Made by a program: the position numbers and the translations under genes. From Tenodera sinensis (taxonomy: Eukaryota; Arthropoda; Insecta; Mantodea; Mantidae), in the NCBI GenBank assembly GCA_030765045.1, contig CM060961.1:138929564-138993563 (forward strand): a stretch of DNA of 64,000 nt, read 5' to 3'. Below are positions 24,200 through 36,960 of this stretch, one piece after another; the first letter of the stretch is position 1; every line of letters begins with the position of its first letter. Under the pieces are notes generated by a model. The model was given only the letters and a program-made list of their open reading frames with translations. It was not told the DNA's origin and made no database searches.

Positions 24200-24715
24200 A
24201 AGCGGAGAGGAGACACCTCGACGCACAGCGACCCCGACAGGGATCTATTGCGGATAACCACCCCCCAGGGGGAAGCGATGAGGCGAAGTGAGACCATAGT
24301 CTTGCGAAAGAGCAGAGTCAGCGAAGCCCAGAGACGTACAGAAGTCCCTAACAGTTACACCTAACTCACAACCGAAGCATTTCCTCTACCCAGGGAGAAG
24401 ACGACAAGTAGACCCTTGCGGCCCGGGCAGCAACCTTCAGGGAGAGCTAAGGGACAGGTTCCAAAGCGCAAGCAGCTATACCATCTATCCGCACTCGCAG
24501 GAACGTACTTCTACCACCTAAATCTGAGAGATGACGAGGGAGGGAAAAGAGAAGTGAAGGTATAGATATCCGTGCAGAAGAAATTAATGCACCCCAACAT
24601 TCGCGTATCATTGAGAAACCAGGAAAAATCCATGTCAGAGTGCGCGATCACAGGGATCGAACCCGCGATCTTCCGAATGAAGACTTTGTAGCTGCTAAAT
24701 TACTTGTACATTCAG
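24200..24715 (-). mobile_element. GC-rich SINE-like element
   Basis: Minus strand: a tRNA-like head with B box GGGTTCGATCCC (complement of 24656-24667), then ACATGGATTTTTCCTGGTTTC, a motif shared with other SINE-like units here. The GC-rich body extends to the microsatellite. Only this copy is in the window, so the limits are uncertain. Confidence 0.5.
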
Positions 24716-25332
24716 TAAACTTGATGCAACATCCTCAACATAAATGTTTGCCCTGAAGTGAACTGTTGTGTGTCTAGCGGCAACTCTCGCAACCAGAGGC
24801 GTTTTAATTTAGCAGCAAACGTTTTCCTACAGAAACCCGGAAACAAAGGGATACGTTGTAGCGCGGCTTTCTGTATCGATCTTAATTAATAAAGTTCAAG
24901 AGCAAGCGCGCAATTCAGCCATCACAAAAGAAACTCGATTCAGTCGACTAAGGGAATGCGAACACATAGCTCCTTGTTTCTCGGATGAAAATGCATTAAC
25001 CTCTAGAGAAATATAAGATAACGAGGAAATATATGGTACTGCGCTGCATACATGTTGAATTTGTTTTAGAAAAACAAAGAAATTGAGAAATTCTCAATAC
25101 TGATGCTCTATGTTAGAGACAGCAAAAGTACTGTTACTGTTTTTAATTCTCATTGTCCCTTCACTGATGTGATATAGTTAAATTTTCAGTGTCACTTCAT
25201 TTCTCCTCGCAACTCGTGGTTTAGTCAAATATGTGCAGATCTTTCTTCTTTGCGCTTCCTTCGCAGGGTCGTCGAACACACGACCTGTTTAATCCATAAC
25301 CTCACTGTTAGAATACACTGAGTTACTAAAGC
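24716..25332. other. spacer, nothing recognised
   Basis: No supported feature. Confidence 0.4.
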
Positions 25333-27293
25333 GCGTCTCACTCTTAAAAGACAGTACACGTTAAATGGAGCGCAGTGTTGCAACATGTACTATATGTACG
25401 TATACCTCGAAGGTCGTCCGCTCGTCCGCTCAGCTGCGACATGTGATCGAAACAACTGAACAACTGAACCTGAATAACACTATTGTTTATTCTCTCCCTC
25501 TGACGTTTTTCACCCTGCTTCAAACGTGACATATCCTTTGTTGCCGGGACCATAAATAATATTAGGCGAAGGCGAAGTAGCATCAGCTAACGAGTATTAG
25601 CGCATTAAACAAAGCAAATATGATCATACTTTCAATAAGTAAATCTGTTAAATCTGTATACCTAAAACCACACGATATAATATTGTAACAAATAGACAGT
25701 AATTTTGAACTGCTGGTGTTCCATCGTACCAAGAGGCTCGACACTCCACATCGCGAAGGCACGTTCAAAGACAAAGACATTCTTCTGAGTCAATGACACT
25801 ACCAAGTCATCTTATGAATTATACATATCCAAATAGTGAAATATGTATACTGCTATTTAAGGCTATCTACCTTAATATCTACGTTAAGTTTCAGCCGCAT
25901 TTCATATATCTCCTTGGTATTTTTTGTACTTAGTACTTCTAAATGCGATTTTACAGATATAAAAATGTATTATCAAACACATATGGAGAAATAAAATGAC
26001 AAAAAGCTTTAATAAATTATGCTGATTACCTTTAAACTTCCTCGTCCTCCAATAGTGACGCGATTCCTTCCATTTCATTTCCCATTGATCTTGATGGACC
26101 GGGTTGTGAATTAAAATCAGATGATGGTGACTCTGAAGGGGCAGTTCTTGTTGACGAAGACGAAGACGACGAAGATGACGATGATACATTAATCAGAATT
26201 ATATTCAGCGTGGGTGGAATATTTGCAAACAGTAAAGAATGAACAATTCGCCGCACTCCACTTTGCACTATTCCATCAAATTGTGTTAACCTAGCGTTTT
26301 TTTGTTTTCCCACCCTTTTTGCTTTCTTTTTCGATGGCGTTCTTAGAGGTCCTTTCATTACTTCCTTTTTAATCCTATACACTGCTGCTTCTGAACACCC
26401 GACAGCCTTAGCTGTTTCTTTTACTGCCTTACTAACACTCATTTTACTTGAAAAATAATCTAACACATTCATAATTATTTGGCGTTCCTTACTTCTTAAT
26501 TTACCAATATTTCGTCTCTTTCTAGCTTCTCCTTCCATAACTACAAATATTTACGAAAATATTAAACAAATAACGCAATAACAGCTCACAGTTACACACA
26601 CGGCTTCTTTCGAACTAATGCTACTGCTGCTCCTTATACTATCTTCTGTGTCAGGCCTGACGCTGAATAGATGAATGCCTTTTGTTTGCCCTACTGCATA
26701 AAAGAAAGAGGTTACTGCCTTTTGGTTTATTTTAAAAACTTTCTCCAACCTTCCTCAACATTTGTTCTCGCTGGTTCCCTGATGTAAACTCAATAACAAA
26801 AAAGTTTCACACTGCGTAACTTTTGCAGTGCACATATATAAAAATTTCCGAAAACATTTAATTTAAAAAATTATAACACTTAACTGGGTAAACATAGATA
26901 ATTCAAAGTAGGCAGGTAGTAGCACTATAGTTTACTCTACCTAAGAAAAAAATATAGATTCATCCTAGCAGTTAGTTTGTTAGTTAGTGCGTGATGAGTG
27001 TAGAAACAGCAAATATCGGACTTCTATTGAAAAAAACGTTTTCTGAAGAAATTTGGACCTATAGAAATGTATAATGACTCTGAAAAGGATATAACCTGAT
27101 AGAGAAAAAAATTCTGCATAGGATAATGTGTTCAAACCTTAAATTTATAACAAATGAATATTTATACCATGCTATTAGGAATCTGGCAACAGAGCTAGGG
27201 TAGAAAAGGACGCGGCTAATGGCAACTTGTATGCGCTAGATAGAGACAGAGATGTCCCATTTAACTCCATACTGTCTTTTAAGAGTGAGACGC
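25333..27293 (-). mobile_element. TIR-bounded DNA transposon derivative (Tc1/mariner-IS630-like), about 1.96 kb
   Basis: A perfect 24-bp inverted repeat, starting GCGTCTCACTCTTAAAAGAC, lies at 25333-25356 and, reversed, at 27270-27293. Homology continues imperfectly inside and outside it. The only recognisable gene is the 168-aa ORF at 26032-26538 on the minus strand; no DDE catalytic segment is found in the rest. The target duplication is ambiguous: the flanks are TACTAAAGC and, reversed, TACTATATA, so the true termini may lie a few bases further out. The superfamily is inferred from the ORF. Confidence 0.75.
26032..26538 (-). CDS. truncated transposase, DNA-binding (HTH) domain only, 168 aa
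   Basis: The N-terminal 100 residues resemble the DNA-binding region of IS630/Tc1-like transposases common in arthropods. There is a basic start (EARKRRNIGKLRSKERQ), a helix-turn-helix at about 35-60 (ETAKAVGCSEAAVYRIKKE), the GPLRTPSKKK linker at 63-72, and FDGIVQSGVRRIVHS at 87-101. The DDE catalytic domain that normally follows is missing. Instead come an 11-12-residue Ser run (119-129), a Ser/Pro-rich stretch and an acidic end (LLEDEEV). The frame is fully open from an ATG at 26538 to its stop. It lies between 24-bp TIRs. It could be an internal-deletion product that binds element ends without cutting, or only the first exon of a spliced gene. Confidence 0.7.
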   Translation of the reverse strand: MEGEARKRRNIGKLRSKERQIIMNVLDYFSSKMSVSKAVKETAKAVGCSEAAVYRIKKEVMKGPLRTPSKKKAKRVGKQKNARLTQFDGIVQSGVRRIVHSLLFANIPPTLNIILINVSSSSSSSSSSSTRTAPSESPSSDFNSQPGPSRSMGNEMEGIASLLEDEEV

Positions 27294-27449
27294 TATATAG
27301 TATTTTGTCACATCAGAATCGCGCTTACTAATTCACAACTGGCCAACTCCTTTATATAGCCGCCGGACTTCTGGCTAGAGTTCTAGAATGTTCGCGAAAG
27401 GCAGGGACAGAGAAACTTCCCAGAACAATTCTGTTATCTCTCGATAACA

Positions 27450-28130
27450 CGTCCATAACGTGGTATGTGCATGAATTCCTGCTCACTTATGTTTGCCAAG
27501 AAATGAAGTGACAGATTTAACAGCCAAGACGAAAAGCACAGAACCCAGTATTACCATATCTCGCATTACTTCGGAAGAATAGGTTGAAACGTGGAGAGCG
27601 GTGCAGACGCAAAGAATGATCACCTCTCCGCAGAAACAAGCAGATCGGTGTAGGGAAGTTCAATAACCTCTTCTCGTGTATCTCTTCGCAAGGAAATGAT
27701 ACGCTAGCATATTGCCACTGCAATTTTTCGTACAATTATCCTTCTAAGAAGGACCCTGCCTCTCTTTATTCACCGCGTGGCAAACTTTTGTTGGTCCATG
27801 ATGTGCTTGTTTTTCCCTGGCGCACCTTCGGGACTCTCTGCAACTGCTGGCCAGTCTTCCAGGTGTCCTGACGGACGATAAACAAGCAACAAGGATTTTG
27901 GAGTTTTTATCAATGGTAAACGTCAATCTAAGAATTTATAATTTCATATATCGAGATTTCATACTTTTGGGACTTTTTTTATAAATTTGTTTTCATTCTG
28001 GCTTTTGCCTCAGTTTGGTATACATGTATCTATGTATATGTGCGTGTATTTACTAGGATTTTTAGTTTATATTGAACTTTATCTCTGGCTTTTGTCATGA
28101 TCGGTTTTATAAGGGCGCTGATGACCGAGT
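27450..28130 (+). mobile_element. 5'-truncated, diverged copy of LINE A (3' end)
   Basis: Collinear with 51830-52540 of the full-length LINE: it starts in the RNase H region (ACAGAACCCAGTATTACCAT near 27538), passes through GCACCTTCGGGACTCTCTGC and ends with AAGGGCGCTGATGACCGAGT. Many indels break the reading frame. The left boundary is approximate (27400-27460). No duplication was found, consistent with age. Confidence 0.8.
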
Positions 28131-29599
28131 AGGTGAGTCCCTTATTTTCATTATCATTATTAAACGATAAAACCTACAAAAATGTGAAATTGTCATCTTT
28201 TCAGTTTTTCCCCCTCAAGAAAAGGCGAAACGTAACTGCGGCCGATTTTCTCTTTGCTACATGCAACCTTGGTGCGGGACAGAGTTTATTATCCCTCCCA
28301 GGCAGCAGAATGTTGAGCGTAAGGCAGATGTAAGTCAGGCGTTACAACTTAGGACTTATAATGTTTCCCGGTGAATAGGGACCTATGGGAGATAAAACGG
28401 AGATACGGGTATTTAGGTACTCGATGTATTTAGTGTCAAACTTGCAACTCAATCGGCGACATTCACATGACCATGGCCCCATGTTAGTATTATCAGTTGT
28501 ATGAAATTAATAATGAACTAATTATGCATCCATAGCTGACATTGAGAGCATCCTGGTTAATTGATGCGATAAACGCGACAGACATCTACATGCGTTCTCT
28601 TCGTGGGAGAGAAGTGAGCAGGTGTTACAGACTGTGGTATATTCATCAGCACATTATGTTAAGTAATTATAAGATAAGATCTTCATTATTCTACATGTAA
28701 TGATGTACAACAGCTTTTGCATCTTTGCTGCTCAGAGAAAATAATATCTCAAAATGTTTTCGTGTTCTTTTTATCAGTTAGAGCATCTTAGAATACCGAT
28801 ATTACGCCATATTATTGACACGCTCTATTATATTAAATGCAGTAACAAACTTTTTATTATTCTAGGATTGTATAAAATACAATGATATAAACTTTCCTAG
28901 ACCGCTGTGCTACTTACAATAATAAACACCCTAATAAGGATGCTTTCCGTGCCCAATGCTCGCGTGTACGCAAGAATTTATAACCGGAAAAGGAAATTAT
29001 GTGAGCGCTTACTTTGTTAGCATTGTTCTCTGTAGCATTCGTGTTATGCTGATAAGAAGAAGTAAACTCACATTTATTGTGAGTTTTTATTGTTTTTAAT
29101 TACTCAGTACATACCAGGAGCAAGTCAAATGTTTACAGAGAGTCAAATGTATAAAAAATGTGTACCTACCAAAATTTTCACAATCAAGTGTTTAAAAGTC
29201 CATCAAAATTAAAAACGAAGTACTTGTTTACTAAAATAAACCATGTAATAATAAGTAAGTATATATTAGCTATATGATATTAATATTGTCCTTTATTGCC
29301 CTTTAAAAATGGCAAACTAAACAAGCAACTAAACAAATAAGGGTCATTAGTTCAACTCATTCAGATCATATAAAGCTATTAATAAGTAAGGCCAATGGGC
29401 TTTTAGGTAAAGCAGTTTGCACTTCAGCAATGTAGCAGATTTTTGGATACGTCTGCAAAACTGCTTTAAATTTCTGTTTTATGCATGAAGAAAATAACAG
29501 TGAATGCTCAACAGAACAGAACGGCCAAATTGACAGTTACAGAGACTTGTTAGAGCGCTGTTGACTTTCAAATGCATGACTTCAAATACTAAAGCTATA
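28131..29599. other. AT-rich spacer with a short hairpin
   Basis: Nothing recognised apart from an AAACTCACA/TGTGAGTTT hairpin near 29070-29092. Confidence 0.45.
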
Positions 29600-29690
29600 G
29601 TGTGTTTTACTTTCTTTAACACAAAGTAGAAGATTCCACGAAGAAATTCAATCTCCAGATTTCATCGGAACTACTTGTTTTGAAATCTGC

Positions 29691-29781
<91 letters not shown>

Positions 29782-30180
29782 CTCTGAGTGTATTTGTCTG
29801 TGAACAACATAACCCAAAAATTAAATGTCAGTTGAATACCAAACTTTGTATTTCAATTCAATATTTTCCAAAGATGGCATACAAAGATTTTTAAGAAAAC
29901 CCCCACAAACCAAACTACACTTTACATGGAAACTTCTTCGACATTTTCCATTTTCTGAAAAAAAAAATACGGCTCTAGTGATATATTTAAGTTTTGTCAT
30001 GACAAATAAAGTGCAACATCCTGAATTTTCTGGGATTAGGTCGCAAATTCTCCTTGATTCAGATGGAACTTTGCATAAATTTGTACAGCTGATATACTGT
30101 AAGAAATAGACAAAAACGCACCAGATTAATAATGTAGACCTCTTTAAAACACAATATTATTTCAACTAAGCTTTCTGTAG
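29600..30180 (+). repeat. dispersed repeat R, copy with a CT tract
   Basis: Shares R's order: a start near 'actttctttaacacaaagtag', a microsatellite at the same internal position (here CT), then 'aacataaccc', a GGCATACAAAGATTTTTAAG block, CTACACTTTACATGG and a block with TGTAGACCTCTTTAAAACAC. An ORF through it (29825-30109) is incidental. Confidence 0.65.
29692..29780 (+). repeat. (TC)n microsatellite inside R
   Basis: About 44 pure units. Confidence 0.97.
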
Positions 30181-31480
30181 CATTAGTAATCTTTAAGATA
30201 TCCTGATATTGGTTTGAATGTTTTAACAGTTAGTATTTTCTCAAGGCGCATATACAAAAAGTATGTACTTTCAAAATCAGCGTGTAGCAACATGTTTTTA
30301 AACATCTGACTATCAATTCAGTTTCATCTCTTCCCCAACGAAATGTTAAATGAATATGGGCAGGTTTGTTTCGACTAACTTGAGGTAGATAGAAAAATAA
30401 AATTTTTTTAGATGTTATATAAACATAAATGGTGGAGGAGAAAAAAAAAAAAGGAATTTAACACCTCATGTTTTTTATTTATGCACTACTTTTCTGTTGT
30501 TTTCAGATATTGCTGCACCATTTCCTTTTGTTTTCTTGTAGAGTCTCAAAAAGGAGGAACTAAAGAATACCGGTTAGCAATGTGGTGTTTGCTGTTTTTA
30601 CCACAACCATTCATGGTAGAAAACAAAGTTCAGCTAGTCTTTTGTTATTCTAACGCTAGCAAAATCCATTATGCAAATTTCCTTAATACGCTGGAGAAAT
30701 CTTCCAGATACGCTAACGCGTTTAATCACCTTAAGGTACTTGTTTTTCGTCGAGGTTTGATCCTGGGAAGCTATAGCCGTAGTTCCCCTCTACCTGGAGT
30801 TTTATCACGAATACCGATTTAAAGGATTTAATAAATTGGGTATGGTAATATGACCGTAATGCATAGTTTATTCTTGTTTCGATCTCTTGAAGATATAGGT
30901 TACAGTGTATAGCAGAAGAAAATGGACAGTTACTTAATTTGCATATATACTTAGAAATAAGATCTTATTAGAATAACTATGAATCATTCAATGATTTGCA
31001 GATGAATACTAACTAAAATAAGAAAAAGTTCCGCAATTTAAATTTATGTGACTTTACGGCTGCTCCCTCAAATGTACGAGCAGGAAAGTTTTCTAAATAT
31101 ACTTAGATGGGTGGTGTTTCAATATAGCTACTGCGTTTGAATTCGCTACAGCTATTATATTAGGCTGAGGAAGTATTTTCCGCATTCCACCTACAATTCT
31201 GTGTCAAGAATTCATCAGAAGTACAGATTGTCTAAAGCGTCCTGACACTCCGTATGCGCGAATGAGGAGAAATGCGGAGAAGTGTTGAGAGTGGTGGGGG
31301 AGCAAGTGACTGGAAGATTATCAGAGCTTGGAGGCAGTCACATATGTGAACCTGTCACTCTCACGGCAAATGGAAGACCGACCCCACTTCTCTTTTATGC
31401 AAATGGACTGCTCAGTGCTACTACGCATCTTTGCTTCGGGAGCGAGGGAATGTCAGGACAATTTAGACACGATGTAAACC
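30181..31480. other. spacer, nothing recognised
   Basis: A 136-codon plus-strand ORF (30412-30822) has no recognisable domain or codon pattern, so it is not called as a gene. Confidence 0.4.
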
Positions 31481-31499
31481 TATTGATGAACACTGTACC

Positions 31500-31600
31500 A
31501 AAATGGTCATGTATGCATGTATGTATATAATCTTAACAAAGTTATTGATAAATACTTTCGTTTGGAAGAAAAGTGTGTGTGTGTGTGTGTGTGTGTGTTT

Positions 31601-31671
<71 letters not shown>

Positions 31672-31740
31672 TATAAAGTTGCCCTGGCGATTTTGATTTA
31701 AATAGCATATGTTTAAGTTATTTGTATGATTAAAATATAT
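31500..31740 (+). repeat. dispersed repeat R, partial copy around a (GT)n tract
   Basis: The block after the tract, GCGATTTTGATTTAAATAGC and ATATGTTTAAG, matches R immediately downstream of its microsatellite site. The tract itself is 31573-31670, with two TTT interruptions. Confidence 0.6.
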
Positions 31741-31814
31741 ATTAGTAGAAGATTTATCTTGAATTTTCTTTCGGGTAAATAAAAACTTACGCCATGAAAA
31801 ATACAGAACCTTTT

Positions 31815-32055
31815 TTGGTAGTGTTTAACGCCCGCTTTTACCACATGCGGCATCACAGGCGGTGACATCGACGGTACACGGAATGACGATAGCACACCGG
31901 TGGAATGAGATGGCGGGGGAAAGCAGAGAACGCGGAGGAAAGCTGCCCCTGCGCCGCCTATCTACCACAAATCTCATATGTGGTCGCCTGGGATCGAACT
32001 CGGGTAGCTTTGGTGAGAGGTAAAAGGTCTAACAATTCGGTCACGGTGCGGTCAA
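31815..32055 (-). mobile_element. tRNA-derived SINE, family 1 (copy d)
   Basis: Same body and 3' tail type (GTTTAACGCCCGCTTTTACC on the plus strand) as copy b. The A box is degraded (TGACCGCACCGTGACCGAAT); the B box is AGTTCGATCCC. The flanks AAATACAGAACCT and AAATGCAGAGCTG may be a worn duplication. Confidence 0.82.
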
Positions 32056-32329
32056 AATGCAGAGCTGATTCAGCTACACAATCTAGGTCTCTATATTTAC
32101 CTTTAACTTCTGTTTTATTTGTTAGTTTGTTTTTAGCAGCATCCATCGTTACAATTTTAGATATTTCCATCTGGAACTTTCCCACGCAGCATCTTACACG
32201 ATTCTTCTTTTTTCCATGTGGACTCATTAGTAACAAAAACTGACTTACGGAAAGTGTTGCTTTGCATTACACATCATCGTATTGCTTAATTTGGAATCAT
32301 TTACCTATAGTAAAAATCTGACAAACTCT

Positions 32330-32984
32330 TATTCCTAAGTCTTCGTGTTAGTTGATATAAACATTTGTACAAATTATCTTATTGCTTAGCAATTTCACTT
32401 ATTTCCTTGTAGGTGCAAGGGGAATATTAGAATACAGTAGGCTTTGAGCGATAGTCAAATCTTTTAAAGATTTGAGATCCCGTTCTCTTTGCACGCTTAA
32501 CATAAAAAATGAACAACGATGATACATTTCACGAAAGTTTTAAGTTTTCCGAAACTGACACACATAACAAGGAATATCTCCGAAATGGTTCACTCTACAA
32601 AACAATTTATCCAGACATAAATTGTGTATTTTAGCGAGATCTACATTTTTTGTACAGCAAGATATTGTCAATCTCTTACGGTTTACGAGTTATTCAAAAG
32701 TCATTCAGACTGAGCAAGTATGCATAGGCTATAGCCAGAAAATTCAAAATATACATTTCATTTGTCATAAAAATATCTCAAACACATGGCATTTTAATCA
32801 AATTCGTTAGAGCCATTCTCAAGAAAATCAAAATGTTCGAAAAATTTCGATGTAAAGGGTAGTTTAGGGTTCTTCAAAATCTTCGTGTCGCATCCTTGAA
32901 AGACATCTACTTTACGTTTTTGAGTTATGCTGTCCACAGACCGACTGACACACACACACACACGCACGCACGCACGCACACACC

Positions 32985-33037
<53 letters not shown>

Positions 33038-33150
33038 TTTTCTAAAACAGGTTTTTTGATTGAGGGGCCTCAAAACATGTATTTCCGATAAAATCTCGAC
33101 ATCGAATTTTTGGGTGAAATACAAAACTTCTACTTACCAGTAGAGAAAAT
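32330..33150 (-). repeat. dispersed repeat R, inverted copy with a CA tract
   Basis: A nearly complete R in reverse orientation. The microsatellite (32948-33035) reads CA on the plus strand, i.e. GT in the R sense, at the same internal site. The outer end near 33150 shows the 'ctactggtaagtag' start palindrome. It is the best match to the 41.8-kb copy. Confidence 0.85.
32948..33035 (-). repeat. (CA)n microsatellite inside R
   Basis: Pure CA apart from CGCA units at the left and one CACCAA break. Confidence 0.97.
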
Positions 33151-34289
33151 AAAAAATGGCACGGTTAGTGTTTTAAACTCAAATGAAAAAATTAATCAAT
33201 TTAATTTACACCAGCTTTTATGCAATTATTGTAGAATGCTCTAAGGATTCTTATGGTGAACTCTCTATTATAATAGTATTTCGTTCAGCACCGACTATTT
33301 CTAATAACCAATTAAGAATCTTCTAATGGTCACACAAAATAAGCGGACTATCGCCGGAACGTCTGATTTCCGTAATTCCCTCCGACAGTATGCCAAGTTC
33401 TGGAAATGCTGCATAGCATTTGGCATTAGAAAGCATCCTCGGAATGGTCGAATACTCTTTTACATTATTTACAAGGGAAAATTTCAACATTTTCTCTTCT
33501 CTTTGGTCCCGTAGTTATTTAATAATATAAAAATTGGATCAGATAATACGGAAATGCTTAACGGCGCAAAGAAATAGAGATAAAGCTAGTGCATATAAAA
33601 GCACCCTATGTCAGGCCATCAAGTCTCTATGAAGTAAAGCAACTATTTTCTATTCCATGGCATTCTCAACGAAGGCCCTTTATAGTTATGTATCTGGTAC
33701 GCAAAATAAGGTTTTAAGGGAGTTCCATGTAAGACACATTCATTCACATATTTTCACAGCGGCCTGAATCCGTTGTTATGAACCATACTCTCGTCGTCCT
33801 AGGAAGCGCTGGCCGTATTAATATGAGATACGGATGTAGACGGCAGTGTTTATTCTGATCAGCCTAAATTGCTTTTTTTTAAATGCTCAAGGATAACATT
33901 GTCTTGTCATAACAATTAATTGTATTTATTAAATAACACATGCCTTTCAATAATCTTAATAAAACATATGTTTAATCTTCTCCAAGTATTTTGCTATACT
34001 TTGGATTAAGCCTTCATGCATTTTAGGTTTGTCACTCAAAGCCTTCATGCAGATACATACTTCCAGATTTTATTATGAGCTTCACCATTCTTTTTGTTTT
34101 TCTTTGCCATTTTCTTCTTTTATATGCATCAGAGTATTGAATTCAAATATTCCAATATTCATCAATTGCTTAGCTAATCGGTGTATAGATCTAACACTAG
34201 GTTGTTTGTATGAACCCATTCTTTGTACGTGGAGCCACCAACTTTTATGGTTTTGTATTTTCATATAGCTTTGAGTAGCTTACTGTCTT
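33151..34289. other. AT-rich spacer, nothing recognised
   Basis: No supported feature. Confidence 0.45.
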
Positions 34290-34700
34290 GATTTTTCTGA
34301 GGTCCTGGATGCTGCTTCAAATCAGAAATACATGTTTTAAGGTACCTACCCAGGATAAGAACAATTTTAGGTCCGTGCATGTGAGGTGTATGTGTGAGGA
34401 CAATCATTCAAAAGAAAGGGTGCCCATTTAGTCTTTAGGTTCAGTAACTTCCAAGAAAATAAAATTTTCATGGAATTCCATCTCTTACACATACATTACC
34501 TTTTACGTGGAAATTTGTTGCTAATTATTAATTCCTCGAAAAACCACTCTCACGATACCGAATAAAATGCCATTTTAAATACTACACTGAAATGAAATAT
34601 ATAACGAATAATCTGCAAAGACCACTTTTATGATTTTAAAACCACAAGAGGTAGATAGGAGCTCTCTAGGTGTTCAATTTGTGATTTCTTACTTCTTTTA
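34290..34700 (+). repeat. dispersed repeat R, old diverged copy without a long tract
   Basis: Recognisable by AAATACATGTTTTAAGG, a short GTGTATGTGTG remnant at the microsatellite site, ACCTTTTACGTGGAAA and AATAAAATGCCATTTTAAAT, in the R order. It has many substitutions. Confidence 0.5.
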
Positions 34701-36060
34701 TAGCCTTCGCTGTTTACTGTACACAATGACTTCAGAAAGACACTCAAAATGTTAAAATTCCAGTAGCCAACCAGCAGAGACAATTCTAATGTTTGGCATG
34801 CAATAAAAATATCACATTTTGTGTGTTCTGGCGTATTTTAAAGATATTTTCATTCATTGGTGTTTTTAGTTATTTTATTTATACACCTTTTTCTTACCTT
34901 CGGTTAAGGCGTATGCAATATCATTTAATGTGCATTTGCTAAACCAAGTATATTGATGTAATACCTGAAACAACGGTGAAAATGGGCTTTAACCTGACCG
35001 ACAAAACGAATGCGAAAGCCATAAATTATAAACGCTTCAACTCTCAGATTTTACGGTTTCACAATTCTTTTTCAGTATGTTTATTGTGTGTGTCCATGAC
35101 AATGGAAGGTACATACTAAAATACGTATGTCTGTAACTAATGTAACTTTCATTCAAAGATGAAGAATGCATACAATTTAAAAATATATTAAAGTAATAAA
35201 GCAAAAATTCTGCCCAGGAAAACTGTAGTGCAGTTCGTTCTGTTTATTCTGTCTAATTTTACATGTTGAACGTAGACAGAGGATTTTCTTAACGCTGAAA
35301 CTAAAAACCAGTTTTGATATATATCTGGCTATACAGTTTTGAGTCAAACAAGGACTCACACATCGGATCTTTTTCTAAACTTCTTTTTTATTCATTCAGG
35401 CCAAAACGGCAGTGAAATCTGCGCAGAGCATTTTTAGATGGAATGCAATATTTCTACTTATTATAGGTGAGCAATAAAGAAACGAAAACATTGCTTTGGA
35501 AAACTTTCAAAGCTGAAGAAAGAAGGAGAGAGATATACGCCTAATGAAAGAAAGAAGAAAATAAAAGCTGCTGGAACACGTCAAGGTAAAACCACATTTT
35601 TCTGTAGGAAAATCCTTCATTATCTCCCCTAATGATGTTGCTGTAACTGGGCTGTGTATGAAAATTACTGAAACATATGACGGTGGCATCACTCATCGAT
35701 CGCTTTTCTCTTGCCCTTAGTTTGTGAAATTTTAGCTGTTTTAAATACCTCACATTATATCAGAGAACTCACTAGGCTGGAGAATCCAAAATTGGCTCTA
35801 ATTAATTTCTGCTGGCAATAAAAGGAGCAAGGCATTTGCAAAAACGTTTAGAAACCAGGAGTTTACTTTTATACACGATCGTTATTTAACTTAATTTCTC
35901 AGTTTTATTTAATAGTAAAAATAATATCTTCAAAAATTGAGGTTAAGCCTCATTCCCAGGTCAACAACTTCTTTGGAAAGACAGATACGCTGCAACTGCC
36001 AGAAAAAGTTATCTTCACAGCTTTTTAATTTAAAATATGGTTAACCGAGGTCTGTTAGCA
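34701..36060. other. AT-rich spacer, nothing recognised
   Basis: No supported feature. Confidence 0.45.
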
Positions 36061-36062
36061 AT

Positions 36063-36076
36063 TCTCTCTCTCTCTT

Positions 36077-36124
<48 letters not shown>
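36063..36124 (+). repeat. (CT)n microsatellite
   Basis: About 30 units with a short TTTC interruption on the left. The flanks (for example 'acagttatgtttagcaaaac') do not clearly match R. Confidence 0.95.
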
Positions 36125-36126
<2 letters not shown>

Positions 36127-36524
36127 GCTCCCTGTGTATGTGTACAGTTATGTTTAGCAAAACATTAGGTTAACAAAATGCATTACAAAAGTAATAAAAT
36201 AAACATTTCTTATATGAGGGTTATTTACTAGACAGTTTTGGCAGTCTGAAACTTCAGTACATACAATTACAATAGATGCCACTTAGAGGTTCTGACACTG
36301 TTTCACTACGCTCACCCACCCAACCACGCACACATATACACACACATATTCTACGCTCACATCTGCATTACTTGGTAAATGAGAATCAAATAAATAAAGG
36401 TAACATACTGCGACAGACCGAACACCTCTCACGATTGCGCGGCGAGTAGACGGCTTAATGAAATGGACCGGAAAAATTATTATTCCAGACTGTTCCAAAG
36501 AATTGTTTGCATGCTGGCCTTGTT

Positions 36525-36670
36525 CATGAAAAGGTAAACTTCGAGAATAATCCGTGCTACGTTATTCTCGACTATAAAAACGGGAGAGCCCGGCAGTTCT
36601 TCGGAGTGTTTAGTGTTTAACGAGACAGCTATTAAGAGTTAGCTGCAAGTGTGTGTGTATGTGTGCGTGC

Positions 36671-36713
<43 letters not shown>

Positions 36714-36960
36714 TCTACAGTCAACATCATTGAGAGAAATTTGAGTGTGTCGTCAGAGACAGTTTTGGATATATAGTTGTCGTGTCGGATTGCTTGTTAT
36801 GCAAAGCAGTTTTAGTGAGTGAGATCGTCAAACCCAGTTAGACGGAGAAAGGCCGTGAAGTATGTCTCAAGATCACGACAAATTGTACACTGTGCTAACG
36901 ACGAAAAAAAGAGGATTTTTGTGAATCAGTTTTAGAAGATAACGTGACAGAAGATGAATT
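36525..36960 (+). repeat. dispersed repeat Q, copy 1, with promoter-like head
   Basis: Matches 63490-64000. Shared blocks in order are TTCGAGAA, CCGTGCTACGTTATTCT, a (GT)n tract at the same place (36649-36714 here), GTGTCGTCAGAGACAGTTTT, GTGATCGTCAAA-like and GAGGATTTTTGTGAATCAGTT. In this copy a TATAAAAA (36573-36580) follows the perfect 10-bp palindrome arms TCGAGAATAA and TTATTCTCGA. A CAGTTCTTC start-like element lies about 22 bp further on. It resembles an LTR or a promoter-bearing 5' end, but no ends were defined. Confidence 0.65.

Noticed and set aside
30412..30822. 136-codon plus-strand ORF
   Set aside because: No domain, no homologous copy in the window, and a Lys run at its start from an A-rich stretch.
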